Positions 58,426 through 64,000 of a stretch of DNA of 64,000 nt are shown piece by piece. Numbering within the stretch: the first letter of the stretch is position 1; every line of letters begins with the position of its first letter. The translations under genes and the position numbers were made by a program. The stretch is from Chloroflexota bacterium (lineage in GTDB: Bacteria > Chloroflexota > Dormibacteria > Aeolococcales > Aeolococcaceae). The stretch covers positions 40,534-104,533 of the forward strand of contig VBIQ01000014.1 of the NCBI GenBank assembly GCA_005880985.1. The letters run 5' to 3'. The notes under the pieces are model-generated. The model worked only from the letters and a program-made list of their open reading frames with translations, did no database searches and was not told where the DNA came from.

Positions 58426-59079
58426 ATGGACGGCACCGTCGTCGCCGCGTTCGGCAGCGCGGCGGATCTGGCGGGGGAGCTGCTGCGCTCGGCGGCGGTC
58501 GGCGAGCGGTGGAAGGAGGGCAGCGCGGTTGAGGGCTTCAGCGTTGGCGGCCTCGCCGCGCACATGGTGGGTGCCACCCTGCGGCTGCAGCGGGTGCTCG
58601 ACGAGGCACCGCCCGAGGGCTCGCCGGTGGTGACGCTGACGGGGTGTTATGGCCTCAACCGGGTGAACGATCCGGCGGAGCTCGAGACCGGCATGCATCC
58701 CCTCATCCGGGCCGACGGCGAGAGGCGAGCCGCCATGGGACAGGAGGCGGTGGCCGGAAAGTTCGCAGCGGTGGTCAGCGGACTGCTCCCGCGACTCGCG
58801 ACCGAGTCCGACGAGCGGCTTGTGCCGGTGCTGCAGCCGCAGGGGGCGGCGACCACGCTGCGGGTCTACGTCGTCACCCGGATCATCGAACTGCTGGTGC
58901 ACTCCGACGACCTGGCGGTCAGTGCCGGACGCGATGGGTTCGCGCTCCCACGGGAGGCGGCCGACGTGGTGATGCTCGCCTTCCTCGAGCTGGCGCGAGA
59001 GCGCGCTGGAGACCTCGCGGTGATGCGGGCCTTCACCCGGCGGGAGCGCCAGGCACCCGACATCCTCCGCGTCCTGTAG
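58426..59079 (+). CDS. Mycothiol-dependent maleylpyruvate isomerase-type / DinB-fold protein
   Basis: This protein has 217 residues with a four-helix DinB-like bundle. The metal His is in VGGLAAHMVGATLRLQRVLDEAP, and the second His in VTRIIELLVHSDDLAVSAG; the spacing is that of the TIGR03083 family of mycothiol-dependent enzymes. Such proteins occur widely in mycothiol-producing actinobacteria. It lies 15 bases after the Nramp gene on the same strand. Substrate unknown. A related but distinct DinB-type gene is cut at the right edge of the window. Confidence 0.75.
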   Translation: MDGTVVAAFGSAADLAGELLRSAAVGERWKEGSAVEGFSVGGLAAHMVGATLRLQRVLDEAPPEGSPVVTLTGCYGLNRVNDPAELETGMHPLIRADGERRAAMGQEAVAGKFAAVVSGLLPRLATESDERLVPVLQPQGAATTLRVYVVTRIIELLVHSDDLAVSAGRDGFALPREAADVVMLAFLELARERAGDLAVMRAFTRRERQAPDILRVL

Positions 59080-59116
59080 CGATGAGTTTGTCCGTAGCCA
59101 GCAGGAGCGGAGCAGC

Positions 59117-59488
59117 ATGTTCGTGCAGATGCTGAGCGAGAGCCCGAGAAACGAGCGCGGAGGCCAGGTCTCCCGGCTGTTGCTCACCCGCGGCCAGTTC
59201 GGTTCGGCGCGCCTCTCCGTCACCTGGGTTGAGGGTGGTCCGGGGAGCGAGCAGCAGCTCCACGCACACCCGGAGAGCGAGCAGGTCTACGTGATCGTGC
59301 AGGGTCGCGGGATCATGTCCGCGGGTGACGAGACGCAGCAGGTGGAAGCCGGCAACCTGGTCTTCATTCCGCCTGGCACCGCTCACGCCATACGAAATGT
59401 CGGCGAGGGGCCGCTCGTGTATGTCTCTGCGACCTCGCCACCGTTCAGGCTGCCGCCACCCCGATCGCCGTTCGAGTACGGGCCGTGA
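59117..59488 (+). CDS. Cupin-domain protein
   Basis: This protein has 123 residues. The two cupin motifs are clear: QLHAHPESEQVYVIVQGRG (metal His-x-His-x-x-x-x-Glu) and GNLVFIPPGTAHAIRNVGEG (His). It forms a single beta-barrel and probably binds iron or manganese. It follows the DinB-fold gene by 37 bases on the same strand. Function not defined beyond the family; single cupins may be enzymes or ligand sensors. Confidence 0.85.
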   Translation: MFVQMLSESPRNERGGQVSRLLLTRGQFGSARLSVTWVEGGPGSEQQLHAHPESEQVYVIVQGRGIMSAGDETQQVEAGNLVFIPPGTAHAIRNVGEGPLVYVSATSPPFRLPPPRSPFEYGP

Positions 59489-59496
59489 GGCGCTAT

Positions 59497-59730
59497 TTAT
59501 CGCGCAAGCGTCCCGCCCTCGATCTCGACGACCTTGACTCGACTGCGATGTCCCGACGCGATCCGTATCGACGACGGGGCCACATCCAGCCAGCTCGCAA
59601 GCATCCGGACAACCGCCTCGTTGGCTCTCCCCTCGGCCGGCGGCGCCGCCACCCAAACGTCCACGATGGAGCCGTCCCAAGCGACGCGCGGCTTCGCCGA
59701 CCGGGGATGCACACGAACGGTGAGACGCAT
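59497..59730 (-). CDS. DUF167 (YggU family) protein
   Basis: This small protein has 77 residues from the ATG at 59730. It opens MRLTVRVHPRSAKPRVAWDG and carries AAPPAEGRANEAVVRMLASWLDV, the conserved core of the DUF167/YggU family, then SGHRSRVKVVEI. Length is typical (75-110). Function of the family is unknown. It is convergent with the cupin gene, 8 bases apart. Confidence 0.85.
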   Translation of the reverse strand: MRLTVRVHPRSAKPRVAWDGSIVDVWVAAPPAEGRANEAVVRMLASWLDVAPSSIRIASGHRSRVKVVEIEGGTLAR

Positions 59731-59803
59731 CAAGTGGAGTCTTGCGCGCTGCCGGCTCCGAACACGCCGGAGCTGGCCGATTTGACGCAGACGGTCGCGT
59801 TAA

Positions 59804-59906
59804 GTTGATATCAACGCTATAGGTTGCGGGCCGCATACGTCTCGAACTCGGGTTGCCGGTGCCGCCTCGGGGCCCCGCTTGACTACAGCGGTAACTGTCA
59901 CATATC
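59804..59906 (+). promoter_or_regulatory. Palindrome and possible promoter before the large membrane protein gene
   Basis: GTTGATATCAAC (59804-59815) is a perfect 12-base palindrome in an otherwise AT-rich patch. Further on, TTGACT (59879-59884) and CATATC (59901-59906), 16 bases apart, could be a promoter for the gene at 59937; two TGTCAC copies follow in that zone. The palindrome could be an operator; no regulator is assigned. Confidence 0.35.
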
Positions 59907-59936
59907 GTGGTGTCACGATCAGAGGAGGGACGCCAC

Positions 59937-61772
59937 ATGCCTGCCCAGTCGATCACCGACCTCAACCTCCAGTCGTCGCTGCGCGCCTCGGCGGGCGAGT
60001 GGATCTGGTGTGCGGCCCTCCTCGCCGTTCCGTTCGTGGTGACCGCCGCCGTTTTCGTGCTGGGCGGGAAACCGCGGCGCCGGGGCCTGGTCGGCCTGAT
60101 CGATCGATCCGCCAGCGGTGTCGAGAGGCTCACCGGACGCCCCGCGTGGAGCTCGGCGGGCGTGGCGATCGGCGTCTGGGCGCTGATCACCGCCGCGGTC
60201 GGTTTCTTCTGGGACGTCGCCTGGCACATCGATCTGGGGCGCGACCGTGACCTGTTCACGCCTCCCCATACGCTGATCGTCGCGGGGCTCATGGGGCTGG
60301 CGGCGGCGGGAGCCGTCAGCACGATTCTCGCCACCGCCGCCCGCGCCGAGAGCGGGTTGCGCATCGGCAGTCTGCGGATTCCGTGGGGTGCCGCGGGCCT
60401 GCTGGTTCTCGGGACGTTCGCGACTCTCGGCTTCCCGCTCGACGGGTTGTGGCACTCGACCTACGGCGTCGACGTGACGATGTGGAGCCCGACCCATCTG
60501 ATGATGATCAGCGGCGCCGCCTTCGCTCCGCTGGCGGCCTGGCTCCTCTACCGCGAGGGCGGGCACGCCACCGGACATCCTGCCGCGCAGCGGACCGCCA
60601 GGATCATGCTGGTCGGTGCCCTCGTCGTCGCCCTCGCCGCGTTCCAACTGGAGTTCGACGACGGGGTGCCGCAGTGGCAGATGCTCTATCAGCCGGTGCT
60701 CATCGCCCTTGGCGCCACCGCCGCCATGACCATCGCCCGGGTGGCGCTGGGCCGAGGATGGGCGCTGCTGACCGCGGTGCTGTTCCTGGTCATTCGCGGG
60801 CTCCTGACGCTGCTGGTCGGTGTCGCCCTCCATCGCACCGTGACCCACTTCCCGCTCTATCTGGGCATCGCGGTGTGCATCGAGGCGGGCTTCCTTCTCG
60901 CCTCGCGGTCCGTGCTTGCCGGTGCCCTCACCGGCGGCGTCCTCGCCGGCACCGCCGGGTTGGCGAGCGAATGGGGATGGAGCCACGCGTGGAGCTATCA
61001 ACCGTGGCAGCCGTCCATGTTTCCCGGGATATGGACGGCGTTCGTGGCTGCTGTCGCCGGTGCGGTGCTGGGCGCCGCGGCCGGGTCCGTGCTCGGCGGG
61101 GTACGGCCTCGGATGCGTGGACCGGTCCTGGCTCTGGCAGGCGTTGCGGCCCTCATCGTGCTTGCGGTGCCGTTTCCGCGACATACCGCTCCCATCGTCG
61201 CTTCGATCGATGCGACACCGGTGGGGAGCCCAAGCGCGGCGATCGACCGCTACGGACGCTTGTCGTTGGTGCAGGATGCCAACGCTTCCGTGAGGGTTGT
61301 CCCCGCCGAGGCGGCTGAGGGTGCTGACGTCTTCCGCGTGATCGCCTGGCAGGGCGGTGGCCGGGTGGACGCCCCACTGCAGCAGGTGTCGCCCGGCGTC
61401 TGGCGCACCACCCACCCGGTTCCCACGGGCAGCTCCTGGAAGGCGATCGTGTACCTGCAGAAGCAGGTCCTGCTGGTGGCGGCGCCGGTGGCGATGCCGA
61501 GTGATCCCGATTACGGTCAGGCCGCGATCCCGCTCGCTGGCCACCGGACCGTCTCCATGGTCGCCGGCTCGAGCCTGCTGATGCGCGAGGCGCACACCGG
61601 CACCCTGCTGCCGCAACTGCTTGCCTACGGCGGCGTCTCGCTCGACATGCTGCTGTGGCTGGTGGTGCTGGTGGCCGGCTACGTGATGGTGGGACGGAGC
61701 GGCTCTGCGCAGCCGCGCAAGCCGGTCGCGGCGGAGCGCCGCGGGCTGACGCCGGCGGGCGCGGTGCGCTGA
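59937..61772 (+). CDS. Large polytopic membrane protein, unknown
   Basis: This protein has 611 residues from the ATG at 59937 (GAGGAGGG upstream). About twelve helices are predicted. The section DVAWHIDLGRDRDLFTPPHT and GLWHSTYGVDVTMWSPTHL carry His residues at the helix ends, suggesting a metal or haem site. A soluble domain of about 140 residues (about 435-575) separates the last two helices. I recall similar proteins near copper- or cytochrome-related genes in actinobacteria, but I cannot name a family. Not operonic with neighbours; the SRPBCC gene is convergent. Confidence 0.65.
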   Translation: MPAQSITDLNLQSSLRASAGEWIWCAALLAVPFVVTAAVFVLGGKPRRRGLVGLIDRSASGVERLTGRPAWSSAGVAIGVWALITAAVGFFWDVAWHIDLGRDRDLFTPPHTLIVAGLMGLAAAGAVSTILATAARAESGLRIGSLRIPWGAAGLLVLGTFATLGFPLDGLWHSTYGVDVTMWSPTHLMMISGAAFAPLAAWLLYREGGHATGHPAAQRTARIMLVGALVVALAAFQLEFDDGVPQWQMLYQPVLIALGATAAMTIARVALGRGWALLTAVLFLVIRGLLTLLVGVALHRTVTHFPLYLGIAVCIEAGFLLASRSVLAGALTGGVLAGTAGLASEWGWSHAWSYQPWQPSMFPGIWTAFVAAVAGAVLGAAAGSVLGGVRPRMRGPVLALAGVAALIVLAVPFPRHTAPIVASIDATPVGSPSAAIDRYGRLSLVQDANASVRVVPAEAAEGADVFRVIAWQGGGRVDAPLQQVSPGVWRTTHPVPTGSSWKAIVYLQKQVLLVAAPVAMPSDPDYGQAAIPLAGHRTVSMVAGSSLLMREAHTGTLLPQLLAYGGVSLDMLLWLVVLVAGYVMVGRSGSAQPRKPVAAERRGLTPAGAVR

Positions 61773-61785
61773 GGTCGGTGCACGG

Positions 61786-62271
61786 CTACGGGTCGTGCGC
61801 GGCTCGCAGCAGTTCGCGGAACCGGGCCACGGTGGCCGCGACCACACGATCGTGACCCCAGACAAGGAGAGGTCGGGCGACCCGGGCGACCAGCCGGAGC
61901 CGGCGCTGCATCATCTCGATTGTCCAGGCGACGTCGGTCTTGGTCTCCGCTCCCGCAGACCGGAGCAGCAGGCTGGCCGTACCCCGTAGATCGCCGGCGA
62001 CGGAGGCCTGGATCGAGCGGTGCGGGACGCACCGAACCAGCGTGACCTCGATCCGCATGCGGTAGGGGAGCGGGGGCGCCACCGTCCCGTGCAGCACCGA
62101 TCCTGTCGCTAGGCCTGCACCATCGACGTGGAAATCCGTCAGCCAGCTCCACCACGATTCGTAGCGGTCGAAACGAGCCAGCTCCGACCAGATCTGCTCT
62201 GGAGATCCCGGGAGCGTGAAGCTCCCCTTGTAGTCGATCGTCTGCGGCGAGGTGGACACGCGACCCACCAC
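61786..62271 (-). CDS. SRPBCC (START/polyketide-cyclase-like) protein
   Basis: This protein has up to 161 residues. The segment YKGSFTLPGSPEQIWSELARFD is the classical SRPBCC N-terminal strand and helix, and the C-terminal helix includes RVARPLLVWGHDRVVAATVARFREL. A hydrophobic ligand cavity is expected. The start is a GTG at 62271; a GTG four codons on is possible. It resembles the small protein at 6821 in size and C-terminal helix only. Ligand unknown. It is convergent with the membrane gene (13-base gap). Confidence 0.75.
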   Translation of the reverse strand: MVGRVSTSPQTIDYKGSFTLPGSPEQIWSELARFDRYESWWSWLTDFHVDGAGLATGSVLHGTVAPPLPYRMRIEVTLVRCVPHRSIQASVAGDLRGTASLLLRSAGAETKTDVAWTIEMMQRRLRLVARVARPLLVWGHDRVVAATVARFRELLRAAHDP

Positions 62272-62455
62272 GATACGGCCGCTGCCGAGACCACTGTGGA
62301 CTGAGCGGGCGAGAAGGCCGGCCCACCGGCGCCGACGCTAGTCGCTCGCCGCATAGGGGCGGGTAATCGAGCACGATGAAGCCGATCGACCGCCGGCCCC
62401 CGGGAGGCATAGACTCCTGCGCGGCTTCTCGGCGGACTGCTCCAGGGGGATTCGT

Positions 62456-63553
62456 GTGGCACAGACGATCCTGATGATCGGGACGCGCAAGGGCCTGGTG
62501 ATGGCTCGCGACCGCGACCACCGCCAGAGCTGGAATCTCGACCCCATCCAGTTCGCCAACAACGAGGTCTACGCGGTCGCGATCGATTCGCGGCGCGACC
62601 CGCCACGGCTGTTCGCCGGCGTCGTGTCACCGCACTGGGGCCCGGTGCTGGTCCACTCGGACGACCTCGGCAGAACATGGACCGAACCCGAGCAGGCGGC
62701 GATCGCGTTCCCGGAGGCGACCGACACGGCGCTGATTCGCGTCTGGCAGATCCAGCCCGCACCGGACAACCAGCCCGACGTCGTCTACGCCGGCGTGGAA
62801 CCCCACGCCGTCTTCCGCTCCGACGACGGCGGCGTTCGCTTCCGGCTGATCGAGGGGCTGTGGAAGCACCCGCACCGGCCGGAGTGGACGCCGGGAGCCG
62901 GTGGCGCCTGCCTGCACACGGTCCTGCCTCACCCGACCGATCCGCGCAAGGTCCTCGTCGCCATGTCGGCGGCCGGTGTGTACCGGACCAGCGACGGCGG
63001 CGAGACGTGGCAGCCGGCGAACACGGGCATCGAGGTCGTCTGGCGCCCCGAGGGGCAACGCCGTCCCGAATTCGGTCAGTGCGTCCACAAGGTGGCGACG
63101 CACCCGGCGCGGCCGGAGCGTCTCTACGCGCAGAACCACTTCGGCGTGTACCGGAGCGACAACGGCGGCGACTCCTGGGAGGCGATCGAGAGCGGCCTGC
63201 CGAGCAACTTCGGCTTTCCCATGGTCGTGCACCCGCAGCGGCCGGCGACGATCTTCTCGTTTCCGCTGCAGGCCGACGCCGAGCGCATGCCACCCGGGGC
63301 TCGCTGCCGCGTCTACCGGAGCGACGATGCCGGCGACAGCTGGCAGACGTTCGCCGCGGGATTGCCCGACGATCCGTACTACGCCGCCGTGCTGCGAGAT
63401 GCCATGTGCGCCGACTCGGGCGACCCGGCCGGTATCTACTTCGGCACCCGGGTCGGGGACGTGTTCGCCACCGTTGATGGCGGAGATGCGTGGGCCCAGG
63501 TCGGCAGCCATCTTCCCGACGTGCTCTCGCTGCGCGCCGCCGTCGTGCCATGA
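62456..63553 (+). CDS. BNR/sialidase-like beta-propeller protein
   Basis: This protein has 365 residues from a GTG at 62456. It carries several BNR/Asp-box repeats: VHSDDLGRTW, FRSDDGGVRF, YRTSDGGETW, YRSDNGGDSW, YRSDDAGDSW and a final ATVDGGDAW. The repeats form a propeller as in sialidases and photosystem-II-assembly-like proteins. There is no signal peptide, so it is cytoplasmic. The stop overlaps the MoaD-like gene (ATGA). Such pairs of propeller plus MoaD/ThiS-like gene are common in actinobacteria, but no function is established. Catalytic sialidase residues are not evident. Confidence 0.8.
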   Translation: MAQTILMIGTRKGLVMARDRDHRQSWNLDPIQFANNEVYAVAIDSRRDPPRLFAGVVSPHWGPVLVHSDDLGRTWTEPEQAAIAFPEATDTALIRVWQIQPAPDNQPDVVYAGVEPHAVFRSDDGGVRFRLIEGLWKHPHRPEWTPGAGGACLHTVLPHPTDPRKVLVAMSAAGVYRTSDGGETWQPANTGIEVVWRPEGQRRPEFGQCVHKVATHPARPERLYAQNHFGVYRSDNGGDSWEAIESGLPSNFGFPMVVHPQRPATIFSFPLQADAERMPPGARCRVYRSDDAGDSWQTFAAGLPDDPYYAAVLRDAMCADSGDPAGIYFGTRVGDVFATVDGGDAWAQVGSHLPDVLSLRAAVVP

Positions 63554-63825
63554 GCCCCCGGCTGGTGCTGCCCGCCGCACTGCGCAACTGCGCCGACGGC
63601 CGGCGGGAGGTCGAGGTACAGGGGGCCACACTGCGCGAGGTGCTCGACGGCCTGGCCACCCAGCTGCCCGTGCTGGAGCGGCGGCTCCGGGATGAGCGCG
63701 GGCAGCTCCGCGAGCACGTGCTCGTCTTCGTCGACGGCGTCGGCGTCCGGGGAGCCGCCGAGCTCGACACGCCCGTCCGCGACGGCGCCGAGGTCTACGT
63801 CGCGCCCGCCGTGTCAGGCGGCTGA
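63550..63825 (+). CDS. MoaD/ThiS-family ubiquitin-like protein
   Basis: This protein has 91 residues and ends in VSGG, the activated C-terminal di-glycine of sulfur-carrier proteins. The body has the MoaD/ThiS pattern: LPAALRNCADGRREVEVQG, TLREVLDGLATQLP and DGAEVYVAPAVSGG. It may carry sulfur for cofactor synthesis or be a ubiquitin-like tag. It is translationally coupled to the propeller gene. No MoaE/MoeB or ThiF gene is nearby. Confidence 0.85.
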   Translation: MSPRLVLPAALRNCADGRREVEVQGATLREVLDGLATQLPVLERRLRDERGQLREHVLVFVDGVGVRGAAELDTPVRDGAEVYVAPAVSGG

Positions 63826-63832
63826 CCGAGTC

Positions 63833-64000
63833 CTAGCCGCCGGCCCGAGCCTCGGCGACGGCGCGGCGGATCTGGTCGGCGTGGTCGTGGCAGTGGGCGG
63901 CGTAGATCTCGAGCCAGGTTTCCATGCTGTAGGCGCCGCTCTCGCTGTGCGTCCCGGAGCGGTTCCAGTCGGCCTCGCTCAGGTGGTCGAGGATGGAAGC
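63833..64000 (-). CDS. DinB-like protein, C-terminal part (cut by window edge)
   Basis: The last 55 codons of a minus-strand gene end at TAG (63833-63835). They read LDHLSEADWNRSGTHSESG, then METWLEIYAAHCHDHADQIR, the ending typical of DinB/YfiT-like four-helix proteins, with the His-x-x-x-His in the last helix (HCHDH). The start lies beyond the window. It is convergent with the MoaD-like gene, 7 bases apart. Confidence 0.75.
   Translation of the reverse strand, partial: ASILDHLSEADWNRSGTHSESGAYSMETWLEIYAAHCHDHADQIRRAVAEARAGG

Noticed and set aside
59919..61865. 648-codon minus-strand frame over the large membrane protein gene
   Set aside because: Low-complexity Arg/Gln/His-rich shadow; the plus frame encodes clear helices and a good ribosome site.
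1..64000. CRISPR arrays, insertion sequences, rRNA genes or intact tRNAs
   Set aside because: No regularly spaced direct repeats, transposase motifs, terminal inverted repeats around a transposase, rRNA-like sequence or full tRNA cloverleaf was seen on reading the window.

Overview
The window is high-GC DNA (roughly two-thirds G+C by eye) with many GTG starts and tightly overlapping genes. It carries actinobacterial hallmarks: a DevR/DevS (DosR/DosS) pair, a KstR-type TetR regulator, a mycothiol-dependent-type enzyme, MmpL, and a FadD19/FadE28/FadE29/CYP set. Some surface proteins (NHL propeller with C-terminal anchor, kelch lipoprotein, hydrolase-cyclase fusion) are also what I would expect in soil lineages near Actinobacteria such as Dormibacterota or Chloroflexota. 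The lineage call is inference. No ribosomal RNA, intact tRNA, CRISPR array or insertion sequence was seen.

Region 1 (1-18 kb) looks like a hypoxia/redox/dormancy island. It holds a partial MmpL transporter; a cupredoxin; a split cytochrome b (two genes plus a 52-residue membrane peptide); a PAS-GGDEF protein; a DevR-like response regulator; and, divergently, a small SRPBCC-like protein, a DevS-like GAF-GAF kinase with conserved haem-pocket residues, a universal stress protein and a GNAT/acyl-CoA synthetase fusion. A CopD-like membrane protein, a class V aminotransferase, a PIG-L deacetylase, an AhpD-like protein, two pyridoxamine-phosphate-oxidase-like proteins and small Cys-rich proteins follow. 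A near-consensus DosR box lies between devR and the devS side, and a second, shortened palindrome precedes the cupredoxin. The cupredoxin and a small separate protein share a new-looking four-cysteine domain with identical spacing. Intergenic DNA here carries copied 3' gene ends and a tRNA-Pro 3' half, suggesting past recombination or element integration.

Region 2 (18-32 kb) holds a GGDEF protein, a TetR regulator, a flavin reductase, an alpha/beta hydrolase, a lipoprotein, and a minus-strand operon: amidohydrolase, anchored binding protein, LivH-LivM fusion, a 1000-residue MFS-LivF-LivG fusion, surface protein. The same palindrome (GGTGAC-N5-GTCACC) sits before both the TetR gene and the amidohydrolase, so the TetR probably controls the operon.

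Region 3 (32-43.7 kb) is signalling and surface proteins: a frameshifted GGDEF-EAL gene, a GAF-GGDEF protein, an NHL propeller, a class III cyclase fused to a hydrolase-like domain lacking its serine, a kelch lipoprotein, an amber-interrupted lipoprotein gene, a Crp-family regulator and a small zinc-binding-like protein.

Region 4 (43.7-57 kb) is a KstR-type catabolic locus. One minus-strand operon runs nitronate monooxygenase-like, cytochrome P450, two acyl-CoA dehydrogenases, acyl-CoA synthetase, alcohol dehydrogenase, KstR-like repressor, membrane protein and a frameshifted amine oxidase. Perfect matches to the KstR operator pattern TnnAACnnGTTnnA precede this operon and lie between a divergent Liv-type binding protein and LivH-LivF. 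This predicts steroid- or isoprenoid-side-chain degradation with an ABC (Liv) rather than Mce uptake route.

Region 5 (57-64 kb) holds an Nramp transporter with a good promoter, a mycothiol-type enzyme, a cupin, a DUF167 protein, a large polytopic membrane protein, an SRPBCC protein, a BNR-repeat protein with a MoaD-like partner, and a partial DinB-like gene at the right edge.
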